Notes: a model not told the origin generated them from the letters alone. Numbered from the stretch's first letter, positions 1 through 5,618 are shown. The stretch: DNA of 6,241 nucleotides from Pseudomonadales bacterium (GCA_013043915.1 JABEVH010000138.1:1-6241), one strand, 5' to 3'. Numbers and translations are program-made.

Positions 1-341
1 ATGCCAGCGTCCTGACGAGCAAGCTCCTTGAACCGGCTGTAGCTGATTTCAGCCACGTCACAGGCGGTTTTGGCGCGTATCCAGGCAGAGCGTATGGGTT
101 TTTCTTCAAATAGCCCCATCTCTCCGAAAAAGTCACCTGCATTCAGATAGGCGACAATCATGTCATGCCCGTCCTGATCCTCAATCACGACAGAAACTGA
201 GCCACTGACAATGAAGTACAAGGCATCGGAAGCCTCGCCCGCATGAATGATACTGCTGCGCGCCGGGTATCGACGCATGTGGCACTGGGCCAGAAAAAGT
301 TCAATATGTGGCATGTAAGCGTTGACAGGTAGACGGGCCAT
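1..341 (-). CDS. crp: Crp/Vfr-family cyclic-nucleotide-binding transcription regulator (3' part missing)
   Basis: This is the N-terminal half of a cAMP receptor protein-type global regulator; 113 codons are visible and the C-terminal helix-turn-helix half lies beyond the left edge. The translation shows the cyclic-nucleotide-binding jelly roll: YFIVSGSVSVVIED near residues 42-55, YLNAGDFFGEMGLFEE near 65-80, then RSAW and AKTACDVAEISY (90-101). E74, R84 and S85 match the cAMP-contacting Glu72, Arg82 and Ser83 of E. coli CRP with identical spacing. The start at 341 is preferred because AGGA lies 6 bases upstream and because, by memory alignment, C20-H21 coincide with C20-H21 of Pseudomonas Vfr, giving the same N-terminal length. 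In-frame ATGs at 377 and 437 have no Shine-Dalgarno sequence. The gene is divergent from the OsmC gene, an arrangement also known for E. coli crp and yhfA. Family assignment is secure; Crp, Vfr and Clp are not distinguished. Confidence 0.9.
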   Translation of the reverse strand, partial: MARLPVNAYMPHIELFLAQCHMRRYPARSSIIHAGEASDALYFIVSGSVSVVIEDQDGHDMIVAYLNAGDFFGEMGLFEEKPIRSAWIRAKTACDVAEISYSRFKELARQDAG

Positions 342-372
342 GATGCTTCCTGCAAGTGGGGTCTTGGACGGA

Positions 373-401
373 AACATACACAGTTGTGAGGCAATTGCCA
401 A
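373..401 (-). promoter_or_regulatory. Putative sigma-70 promoter of crp
   Basis: Read on the minus strand there is TTGGCA (396-401, five of six matches to TTGACA), a 17-base spacer, and TATGTT (373-378, four of six to TATAAT). Transcription would start about 25-30 bases before the ATG at 341, so the -10 box would contain the alternative ATG at 377, which argues against that start. The spacer holds the perfect palindrome GGCAATTGCC (390-399) and a TGTGA half-site (385-389) whose partner half, TGCCA, is only a 3/5 match to TCACA. Autoregulation by Crp is therefore possible but weakly supported. Confidence 0.4.
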
Positions 402-420
402 CTCATGCCTTGATTTTGCC

Positions 421-449
421 TTGCCAGAGGCAGGCATGATAGCCACAAT
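421..449 (+). promoter_or_regulatory. Putative sigma-70 promoter of the OsmC gene
   Basis: TTGCCA (421-426, five of six) and CACAAT (444-449, four of six) are separated by 17 bases and lie about 30 bases before the OsmC start codon. The gene itself has AGGA at 467-470, 8 bases from its ATG. The promoter is a consensus-match inference only. Confidence 0.3.
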
Positions 450-478
450 GCCGCTTTAGACATTTTAGGAATGGTTGC

Positions 479-925
479 ATGAAAGCAAGAATAAAATGGG
501 TTGAAGAGGTCACTTTCATGGCTGAATCTGGCAGTGGGCATGCCGTGGTGGTCGATGGTCCCCCTGATCATGGCGGTCGCAATCTCGGTCCCCGCCCTAT
601 GGAAATGCTGTTGATGGGGCTAGGTGCCTGCAGCTCCTTTGATGTGGTCAGTATCTTGAAAAAATCAAGGCAACAGGTTGTCAGTTGTGAGACTGAGCTA
701 GAAGCGACGCGGGCAGATGCGGTGCCAGCTGTGTTTACAGCCATTCATTTGCGTTTTATCGTCAAGGGGTATGCCTTGAAGCGGCAAGCAGTAGAACGTG
801 CTGTTGAATTGTCAGCAGAAAAATACTGTTCAGCGTCTATTATGTTGGTACATGCAGGCGTGAAAATCACGCATGAAGTGACCTTGGTCGATATGGATAC
901 AGTTGAAGCAGAAAGTGATCACTAA
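479..925 (+). CDS. OsmC-family protein, YhfA type
   Basis: A 148-residue OsmC/Ohr-superfamily protein of the YhfA branch. Members with this fold are small cytoplasmic dimers; characterised relatives (OsmC, Ohr) are thiol peroxidases that reduce organic hydroperoxides using two cysteines. Both cysteines are present here: C51 in GACSSFDVVSIL and C117 in SAEKYCSA. The sequence follows E. coli YhfA closely (from memory) in KWVE near the N-terminus, SGSGHAVVVDG, the PMEMLLMGLGACSS block and DLSAEKYCS-like region, so the call to this subfamily is firm although the physiological substrate of YhfA is not known. The start is supported by AGGA 8 bases upstream. A ParB-like gene follows after 35 bases on the same strand, so the two may share a transcript. 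The divergent partner is crp. No defect is visible. Confidence 0.9.
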   Translation: MKARIKWVEEVTFMAESGSGHAVVVDGPPDHGGRNLGPRPMEMLLMGLGACSSFDVVSILKKSRQQVVSCETELEATRADAVPAVFTAIHLRFIVKGYALKRQAVERAVELSAEKYCSASIMLVHAGVKITHEVTLVDMDTVEAESDH

Positions 926-960
926 ATCTTAGGTTTCGGATAGAGTCAGGGAATTGTCCT

Positions 961-1593
961 ATGGTGATGACAGGTAGAGCCCATACGCAATTGATGCGCG
1001 CCCAGGTCGATGACCTGCATCCCACGCAGCTTACCGTGGGTAAATATGAAGTGGCCATCAAGCGTAAGGTGCTGGCTAATTTAAGTCACGATGAGCGGAA
1101 ACATGTCATTGAGAGTCATTGGTTTCCGGGGGTACTTGGACCAGGTAATCGACCTTACATCGTGGATCATCACCACCTGGGCTTAGCTTTGCATGAAGAA
1201 GGCGCTCATGCAGTTTGGATCATGGTGCTCAAGGATTTGCGTGAGTTGTCTATCGACCAGTTCTGGGTAGTGATGGATCATCATAACTGGGCGCATCCTT
1301 ATGACAATCAGGGCATACGCCGTGACTTTACCTCCATACCTGGTCACTTAAGTCATATGCAGGATGACCCCTACCGCAGCCTAGCCGGTGAGGTTCGTCA
1401 CGCGGGTGGTTTCGCCAAGGATGTTACACCTTTTTCCGAATTTCTCTGGGCTGACTATTTCAGAGTGCGAATTCCACTAGAGATGGTACAGGAACATTTT
1501 GCCCATGCCCTAAAAAAAGCTCTGTCCTGGGCTTCCTCCCAGGAAGCCCATTATCTGCCGGGCTGGTCAGGTTCGCTGGAACCTGGAACATGA
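961..1593 (+). CDS. ParB-like (ParBc_2-type) nuclease-family protein
   Basis: A 210-residue protein of the ParB/Sulfiredoxin superfamily, best matched to the 'putative ParB-like nuclease' family (ParBc_2). Seen directly: the ParB-type opening LHPTQLTVG (19-27), the nucleotide-site-like YIVDHHHLGLAL (66-77, in place of the classical DGHHR box), VMDHHNWAHPYD (104-115), and a C-terminal FLWADYFRVR segment (161-170). There is no helix-turn-helix, so it is not a plasmid or chromosome partition ParB. The wider superfamily includes nucleases, CTPases, sulfiredoxin and the free-serine kinase SerK; which activity this branch has is not settled. AGGGA (948-952) sits 8 bases before the ATG; a second ATG follows at 967. 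The gene overlaps the SulP start by 4 bases (ATGA) and carries a possible frameshift signal near its end (see 1512-1550), so it may be made both alone and fused to SulP. Confidence 0.8.
   Translation: MVMTGRAHTQLMRAQVDDLHPTQLTVGKYEVAIKRKVLANLSHDERKHVIESHWFPGVLGPGNRPYIVDHHHLGLALHEEGAHAVWIMVLKDLRELSIDQFWVVMDHHNWAHPYDNQGIRRDFTSIPGHLSHMQDDPYRSLAGEVRHAGGFAKDVTPFSEFLWADYFRVRIPLEMVQEHFAHALKKALSWASSQEAHYLPGWSGSLEPGT
1512..1550 (+). other. Putative programmed -1 ribosomal frameshift signal (slippery A7 plus stem-loop)
   Basis: In the ParB-like gene the codons CTA AAA AAA GCT (1510-1521) contain the heptamer A AAA AAA in the phase needed for -1 slippage. After a 9-base spacer comes a perfect 10-bp stem, TGGGCTTCCT (1528-1537) with AGGAAGCCCA (1541-1550), closed by a CCC loop. 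Slippage by -1 continues at AGC (1518) through 24 stop-free codons into the SulP ATG at 1590, because SulP is exactly in the -1 frame. The product would be ParB-like residues 1-186, a 24-residue linker and SulP, 761 residues in all. The layout resembles the dnaX signal (A-rich heptamer plus downstream hairpin). An AGGA at 1490-1493 lies 18 bases upstream, further than the dnaX stimulatory Shine-Dalgarno sequence. Function is inferred. Confidence 0.45.
1567..1587 (+). promoter_or_regulatory. Hairpin covering the SulP ribosome-binding site
   Basis: CAGGTTC (1568-1574) pairs perfectly with GAACCTG (1579-1585) around a GCTG loop, and T1567 with G1586 can add a wobble pair. The only Shine-Dalgarno-like element for SulP, GGA at 1585-1587, is at the foot of this stem. 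It is 2 bases from the ATG at 1590 and 8 bases from the in-frame ATG at 1596, so 1596 may be the better initiation codon. A ribosome finishing the ParB-like gene at 1591-1593 would melt the hairpin, which would make SulP translation depend on translation of the upstream gene. Confidence 0.45.
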
Positions 1594-3245
1594 CCATGCT
1601 TTCATCATCAACACAAAATAAAGACGGGGCCTTAATGGCCAATCTGATTGCGGGCTTGGCCGTAGCTGGTTTGTTGTTGCCTGAAGCTGTCGCCTATTCA
1701 AGCATTGCGCATATGCCTCCCCAGATGGGGGTCATTGCCCTGTTCGCAGGGTTGATAGCCTATGGACTTGCAGGGAAGAGTCGTTTTGCCATTGTTTCCG
1801 CGACATCGTCATCGGCAGCAGTGATGGCAGCTGCAACCTTGGGTATGGCGCCTGATAATGCAGCCTTGAGGCTGTCCTTGAGTCTGGGCTTGGTACTGGT
1901 AACAGGTGTGTTTTTTATCCTGGCCGGTCTGGCCAGACTGGGTGACATGACGACATTTATCGCCAAGCCTGTTTTACGCGGTTTCGCATTTGGGCTGGCC
2001 GTTGTCATTATTGTCAAACAGATCGCCTCCATGGTGGGGGTTCATCCTGAACATGAGGATATCCTTCGCTTCATTTATGGTCTAGGTAGTCACTGGTCGG
2101 ACTGGAACTGGACGGGACTGTTGATCGGCGTGGTTTCCTGGCTGCTGCTCAGCCTGCTAAGCCGCATTCCATATATGCCTGCCAGCTTGGTGGTGATTGC
2201 TTTAGGCATAGCTTTAAGTCATCAAGTCAATTTGGGGCACTATGGTGTGCCGCTGGTGGGAAATCTTGGTTTGAATCTGGGTTGGCCGCATCTGCCTGCG
2301 CTGACCCGTGACCAATGGGGGCGTTTACTGGAACTAGGCTTTGCCATGGTGATGATTCTTTACGCTGAGTCCTACGGCTCCATTCGCGGATTTGCCGTAA
2401 AGTATGGTGATCCTTTTACACCCAACCGTGATCTTATCGCCTTAGGCTTGGCAAATATGCTGTCAGGTCTGTTTCAGGGCATGCCCGTTGGTGCAGGTTA
2501 CTCAGGCACATCAGCCAACGAAGCGGCTGGAGCCACTTCAAGACTGGCGGGTTTGATGGCAGCCGCTGGTTTAGCCTTGATGGTGTTAACGATATTGCCA
2601 GCAATAGCACTGACCCCTCATCCGGTTTTGGCTGCGATCGTCATCCATGTCTTGGGTCATACACTCAATCCTGTCGTGTTTCGTCCCTATTTTCACTGGC
2701 GGAGAGACCGCATCATTATTTTTGCTGCAATATTCAGTGTATTGATGCTGGGAGTCCTCGAGGGCTTGCTGGCAGCGATAGGTATAAGTCTAATGTTAAC
2801 CTTGCGCCGTTTTTCAGAATCCAACCTGCAGATACTAGGAAGACTCGGTAAGGGCCATGATTTTGTCTCCATGGCAGCACATCCTCAGGCCCAGGCCGTT
2901 CCTGGTATTCTGATTTTGCGCCCCAATGAGCCGATTTTCTTTGCCAATGCAGATCGTATACTGTTGCAAGCCATGCATCTGTCAGAGGTGGCAGGAAGCC
3001 GTGCACATACGGTTATCGTCAGTCTGGAGGAATCGTTTGATCTTGACAGCACCAGCCTGGAAGCTCTGCAGGATTTTAACAAGTCGCTCATGGATAAGGG
3101 TCAACGCTTGATTCTGGCGCGTCTTAAGGATAGCACCATGCAGGTGTTGCAAAGGATAACGCCGGCTTTGCCGTCAGAGAGCTTGTGTGGATTAAGCGTG
3201 GATGATGCGGTGAGGTTAGCAACTCTCCCTCAGGAGAGAAAGTAG
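1590..3245 (+). CDS. SulP-family inorganic anion transporter with C-terminal STAS domain
   Basis: A 551-residue inner-membrane transporter of the SulP/SLC26 family. Members move sulfate, bicarbonate, dicarboxylates or other anions, usually by proton or sodium symport or by exchange; the substrate cannot be read from this sequence. Residues about 17-405 are a run of hydrophobic helices. Family landmarks are the first-helix motif LLPEAVAYSSIAHMPPQMG (28-46; most relatives have PQA rather than PEA), the IVSATSSSAAVM segment (68-79), a conserved-type Glu-Ser (260-261), and GDPFTPNRDLIALGLAN followed by SGLFQGMPVGAGYSGTSANEAAG (273-314). A cytoplasmic STAS domain occupies roughly 435-545, with DLDSTSLEALQDF (484-496) in the position of the usual STAS loop. 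Length is typical. ATG 1590 overlaps the ParB-like stop; ATG 1596 is an alternative start. No sulfate-assimilation or carbon-fixation genes lie nearby to indicate the substrate. The link to the ParB-like gene is tight: overlap, hairpin and possible frameshift fusion. Confidence 0.92.
   Translation: MTMLSSSTQNKDGALMANLIAGLAVAGLLLPEAVAYSSIAHMPPQMGVIALFAGLIAYGLAGKSRFAIVSATSSSAAVMAAATLGMAPDNAALRLSLSLGLVLVTGVFFILAGLARLGDMTTFIAKPVLRGFAFGLAVVIIVKQIASMVGVHPEHEDILRFIYGLGSHWSDWNWTGLLIGVVSWLLLSLLSRIPYMPASLVVIALGIALSHQVNLGHYGVPLVGNLGLNLGWPHLPALTRDQWGRLLELGFAMVMILYAESYGSIRGFAVKYGDPFTPNRDLIALGLANMLSGLFQGMPVGAGYSGTSANEAAGATSRLAGLMAAAGLALMVLTILPAIALTPHPVLAAIVIHVLGHTLNPVVFRPYFHWRRDRIIIFAAIFSVLMLGVLEGLLAAIGISLMLTLRRFSESNLQILGRLGKGHDFVSMAAHPQAQAVPGILILRPNEPIFFANADRILLQAMHLSEVAGSRAHTVIVSLEESFDLDSTSLEALQDFNKSLMDKGQRLILARLKDSTMQVLQRITPALPSESLCGLSVDDAVRLATLPQERK
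3223..3238. terminator. Stem-loop at the sulP/coq7 convergent junction, possible terminator
   Basis: CTCTCC (3223-3228) and GGAGAG (3233-3238) form a perfect 6-bp stem with a CTCA loop, inside the last codons of sulP. The two convergent genes are separated by only 14 bases (3246-3259), so any terminator must overlap coding sequence. Neither strand has a proper U-tract after the stem, so this is at best a weak or factor-assisted terminator for either transcript. Confidence 0.28.
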
Positions 3246-3259
3246 AAGCCAGTGACAAT

Positions 3260-3910
3260 CTATATGTAGTAGGTCATTGAGGTCATGAGCCGTGACATGG
3301 CTTGCATTAACCGGGTAATGCGCTCTGGCAACTCGCGTCCACCGGCTTGCAGTGCCGTGGTGGCATGACGAGCTTCATCAGCTTTCATCGCTTCCAGAAT
3401 GCTCCGTGAATTACGATCCCCTGCGGGCAATGCACTCAGGTGTTGATCGAGATGCCGCACGACCTGATGTTCAGTTTCAGCGACAAAACCTAAGCTAAAT
3501 TCATCGCCAGCCAGTCCAGCAAGGGCTCCCAGGGTAAAGGAAATGCCATACCAAAGGGGATTGAATACACTGGTTCGGTAGCCTAGGGAGTGTAAACGTT
3601 GTTCACACCAGGCGAGATGATCAATTTCTTCATGGGCGGCTTGTTCCATGGTTTGCCGTATGCCAGGCAGGCGAGCGGTTAAGGCTTGACCTTGGTAGAG
3701 CGCTTGGGCGCATACTTCGCCGGTATGATTGATACGCATGAGTCCTGCCACATGCCGTTGCTCATCAGGAGTTAAGGCAGGAGGCTTCATTCCTTGGTCG
3801 GGAGGTATACGTCCACCCTGCACGCTCTTGGGGACCAAGGTACGTAAAGCCCTGTCCGCCTGCATAACCAAGCGGTCCAGAGAGCTAAAATGGCGGCCTG
3901 AGGCGTTCAT
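3260..3910 (-). CDS. coq7: Coq7-type 2-polyprenyl-3-methyl-6-methoxy-1,4-benzoquinone monooxygenase
   Basis: A 216-residue diiron hydroxylase of ubiquinone biosynthesis. It carries out the penultimate step, hydroxylating the demethoxy-quinone ring; it is a peripheral inner-membrane enzyme and replaces the flavin enzyme UbiF in many proteobacteria. The diiron ligand motifs are all present: E65 in RINHTGEVCAQALY, E95-x-x-H98 in AAHEEIDHLAWCE, E147 within FVAETEHQVVRHL, and E179-x-x-H182 in KADEARHATTAL. Length agrees with bacterial homologues of about 215 residues, and the C-terminus SMTYYI is intact. AGGA lies 5 bases before the ATG at 3910. The HIT gene ends 10 bases upstream, so the two are almost certainly cotranscribed. 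It converges on sulP. Confidence 0.95.
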   Translation of the reverse strand: MNASGRHFSSLDRLVMQADRALRTLVPKSVQGGRIPPDQGMKPPALTPDEQRHVAGLMRINHTGEVCAQALYQGQALTARLPGIRQTMEQAAHEEIDHLAWCEQRLHSLGYRTSVFNPLWYGISFTLGALAGLAGDEFSLGFVAETEHQVVRHLDQHLSALPAGDRNSRSILEAMKADEARHATTALQAGGRELPERITRLMQAMSRLMTSMTYYI

Positions 3911-3920
3911 AACTATCCTG

Positions 3921-4265
3921 CTAGCCTGGAGGCCAGATCATGTGGCGACCACCTAAAAGGTGCAGATGCAGGTGATATACGCTCTGCCCGCCGTGTTGAT
4001 TGCAGTTCAGCACCAGACGGTAGCCGTTCTCGGCCAGTCCCTGCTCACGGGCCAGGGTCTGTGCTGTACTTACCAGTTCACCTAGCAAAGCGGCCTGTTC
4101 TGCCGGGACGTCATTGAGGGTGGCGTAATGATGTTTTGGAATAATGAGCAAGTGTACAGGGGCCTGTGGGAACAGGTCACGAAATGCAAGGACACGCTCA
4201 TTCTCATAAACTACATTGGCGTTGATGTCATGCTGGGCAATTTTACAGAATATGCAATCTGTCAT
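3921..4265 (-). CDS. HIT-family (HinT-like) purine nucleotide phosphoramidase
   Basis: A 114-residue histidine-triad protein of the HinT branch. These cytoplasmic dimers hydrolyse the P-N bond of adenosine 5'-phosphoramidates. The signature H98-L-H100-L-H102 lies in QSVYHLHLHLLGGR (94-107), with H100 the expected nucleophile. The sequence tracks E. coli HinT through FRDLFPQAPVHLLIIPKHH and GYRLVLNCNQHGGQ. CIFC (4-7) gives a CxxC pair, as in zinc-binding HIT proteins; E. coli HinT lacks it. The strong ribosome-binding site AGGTGA (4272-4277 on this strand) is 6 bases from the ATG. It is the first gene of a HIT-coq7 operon with a 10-base gap. No functional link between HIT and ubiquinone synthesis is established; the pairing probably reflects conserved order. 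Confidence 0.93.
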   Translation of the reverse strand: MTDCIFCKIAQHDINANVVYENERVLAFRDLFPQAPVHLLIIPKHHYATLNDVPAEQAALLGELVSTAQTLAREQGLAENGYRLVLNCNQHGGQSVYHLHLHLLGGRHMIWPPG

Positions 4266-4416
4266 ATCGGTTCACCTGACTTTGAGGCATGAGCATATCG
4301 TACCTGGCCATGCCGACCAAGCCCCTTTAAATGACATTGAGAAGTTCTATCAGGATATAGCATCCCTTTGGTACACAGGCGGCTAGTACAGCCAAGAAAA
4401 TTTTCGGATTGTCTGG
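4266..4416. other. Divergent intergenic region between HIT and the hydrolase unit
   Basis: No recognised gene. It holds the HIT promoter candidate, a poor plus-strand promoter candidate (ATGACA at 4331-4336 with TATAGC at 4356-4361, spacing 19), a small dyad GGCT/AGCC (4381-4393) and the perfect palindrome GAAAATTTTC (4396-4405). A plus-strand frame opens at an ATG at 4252, inside the antisense of the HIT start, and runs 44 codons to TAG at 4384-4386. Its translation includes NDIEKFYQDIASLWYTGG and looks protein-like, and it is in the same frame as the small ORF that follows. It could be the front part of a gene broken by an amber codon. Confidence 0.4.
4292..4320 (-). promoter_or_regulatory. 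Putative promoter of the HIT-coq7 operon
   Basis: On the minus strand TTGGTC (4315-4320, three of six matches) and TATGCT (4292-4297, four of six) are 17 bases apart, placing the transcript start about 20 bases before the HIT start codon. The match is weak, but position and spacing are right. Confidence 0.28.
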
Positions 4417-4593
4417 GTGCTATGGGATCGATCTAAAGTATCTATTCCCCGTCAGCACAAGGGACAACTTGCCACGGTAGGGGCCAAGCAGGCTGGACTC
4501 AGGGTGGATTTTTTCGTAGGGTTACTCATGGTGGCAGCTATAGCCGCTACATTAGCTGGTTACTATACGCTGGAGACTGGACCATCATGCTAG
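4417..4593 (+). CDS. Possible small single-pass membrane protein, unrecognised
   Basis: A frame of 58 codons from GTG 4417 to TAG 4591-4593; I do not recognise the product. It has a basic N-terminal half (WDRSKVSIPRQHKG, AKQAGLR) followed by one strong hydrophobic segment, DFFVGLLMVAAIAATLAGYY, of membrane-spanning length, then a short polar tail. The positive charges before the helix suggest the N-terminus stays in the cytoplasm. Its stop codon overlaps the hydrolase ATG by 7 bases, as expected of coupled genes, which is the best argument that it is real. Against it, the start is uncertain: GTG 4417, GTG 4504 and ATG 4528 are all possible and none has a convincing ribosome-binding site. The frame also continues upstream through a single TAG (4384-4386) into another 44 open codons, so it may be the tail of a decayed gene. 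Confidence 0.33.
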   Translation: MLWDRSKVSIPRQHKGQLATVGAKQAGLRVDFFVGLLMVAAIAATLAGYYTLETGPSC

Positions 4594-5522
4594 ACAGTAA
4601 GCCTTTCAAACGCTTGCCTTTTGTCGATATTCCGGCAAAGCCACGCATACCCCATGACTTTTGGCAACACCCGGCTAAGGCTGTTGCAATGGACTCATCG
4701 GTGTTTGGCCCCTTGAGTATCAACTGCCACGTGCGCGGAACAGGCAAGCCGCTAATACTCTTGCACGGGTTAATGACTACAAGCTATTCATTCCGCTACC
4801 TTGCTCCGTTCCTGGAAGATCATTTTTCCCTTTACATTCCCGATTTGCCTGGAGCTGGGCGCAGCAGTATGCCGCAAAAGCCCGAGTACTTACTGACGTC
4901 TTTTGCGCAATGGCTTGTTGAATTTCAGCAGACAATGGGTATAGCTGGATGTGCATGTGTTGGAAACTCTATGGGAGCTTTGATCGCTATGCATGCGGCA
5001 CTGAATACGCCAGGCTGCTTTAGCCATCTTGTCAATATACACTCCCCGGTATTTCCGATGTTACGTCTTCACGCACTGCGTGCTGCGCTGTCATTGCCTG
5101 GGTCTGCAGAATTTTTGCACCGAATTATCAATATGAACCCACTAAAATGGGCATATCGAAATATTCACTACTTTGATGAGTCACTGAAGTCACTAGAGGA
5201 AGCACACGAATATGGTGACCCGCTCACTTCACGCGAAGGTTCGATGGCGCTCTTTAAATTTCTCCATGAAACCCTCAATCCGGTACAATTGCAGGCATTC
5301 ATAGACCAACTGGTGGCGCTGAAAGAATCAGGACGTGCCTTCCCCGTGCCGCTGACGTTGCTCTACGCTCGACAGGACCCGATGGTGCCGCCAAGTGTCG
5401 GTACTCGCCTTGCCGATCTGGTGCCAACAGCAAAAATGATATGGATGGAAAATACTTCGCATTTTGCCCACGTGGATACGCCTGAAGCGGTCAGTAAATT
5501 AGTCATCGCCGCATTGGAGTAG
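4587..5522 (+). CDS. Alpha/beta-fold hydrolase (MhpC-like)
   Basis: A 311-residue alpha/beta hydrolase with a complete catalytic apparatus. The oxyanion-side motif is LILLHGLMTTS (56-66); the strand-helix DLPGAGRSS (86-94) precedes the nucleophile elbow G126-N-S128-M-G130; the acid is probably D264 in ARQDPMVP; and the base is H292 in NTSHFAHVDTPE. Residues about 150-240 form the variable lid. There is no signal peptide or membrane segment, so it should be cytoplasmic. This superfamily includes esterases, C-C bond hydrolases, dehalogenases and peptidases; nothing here fixes the substrate, so no gene symbol is given. The N-terminal extension of about 40 residues before the core is longer than in minimal members. 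GGA (4579-4581) lies 5 bases before the ATG. The start overlaps the end of the small membrane-protein frame by 7 bases, and the next gene is 218 bases away with its own promoter. Confidence 0.85.
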   Translation: MLDSKPFKRLPFVDIPAKPRIPHDFWQHPAKAVAMDSSVFGPLSINCHVRGTGKPLILLHGLMTTSYSFRYLAPFLEDHFSLYIPDLPGAGRSSMPQKPEYLLTSFAQWLVEFQQTMGIAGCACVGNSMGALIAMHAALNTPGCFSHLVNIHSPVFPMLRLHALRAALSLPGSAEFLHRIINMNPLKWAYRNIHYFDESLKSLEEAHEYGDPLTSREGSMALFKFLHETLNPVQLQAFIDQLVALKESGRAFPVPLTLLYARQDPMVPPSVGTRLADLVPTAKMIWMENTSHFAHVDTPEAVSKLVIAALE

Positions 5523-5545
5523 CCTGACACAGAAGTCTGTTAGGC
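5522..5545 (+). terminator. Imperfect stem-loop after the hydrolase stop, weak terminator candidate
   Basis: GCCT (5522-5525) pairs with AGGC (5542-5545), and ACAG (5529-5532) with CTGT (5537-5540), around an AAGT loop with small bulges between the two helices. It begins at the stop codon of the hydrolase. No U-run follows, so it may only protect the 3' end or help factor-dependent termination. Confidence 0.22.
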
Positions 5546-5618
5546 GCGAGGGAACACCTGGCAGGGTGGATGTGGAGAGGGAATCTATGTACTGGATTAA
5601 CCGTTAGCGATCCAACAT

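Noticed and set aside
342..437. Longer crp products starting at ATG 377 or ATG 437
   Set aside because: Neither start has a Shine-Dalgarno sequence, the one at 377 lies in the proposed -10 box, and the start at 341 gives the same N-terminal length as Vfr with AGGA correctly spaced.
185..571. A 128-codon minus-strand frame across the crp/OsmC region
   Set aside because: It is a different frame over the crp N-terminus and the antisense of the OsmC gene, and its translation has no recognisable domain; the crp frame explains the region.
1511..1550. The 10-bp stem near 1528-1550 and the T7 run read as a minus-strand intrinsic terminator
   Set aside because: The T-run follows the stem only after 9 bases, not directly, and no minus-strand gene lies nearby to be terminated.
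961..1593. Expecting SpeD (S-adenosylmethionine decarboxylase) at this place by synteny with Pseudomonas
   Set aside because: The translation has ParB-type motifs, including the DHHH stretch, and lacks the SpeD self-cleavage serine region, so the gene is not speD.
961..1593. A chromosome or plasmid partition ParB, implying a parABS locus or origin
   Set aside because: There is no helix-turn-helix or ParA neighbour, no parS-like site was noticed, and the canonical ParB box is altered.
4426..4433. GATCGATC palindrome as a binding or methylation site
   Set aside because: It is an isolated 8-base palindrome without a promoter context that would give it meaning.
5587..5607. A six-codon leader peptide (MYWINR) with a good ribosome-binding site
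   Set aside because: It lies upstream of the likely SDR promoter and is too short to support; purine-rich stretches before an ATG occur by chance.
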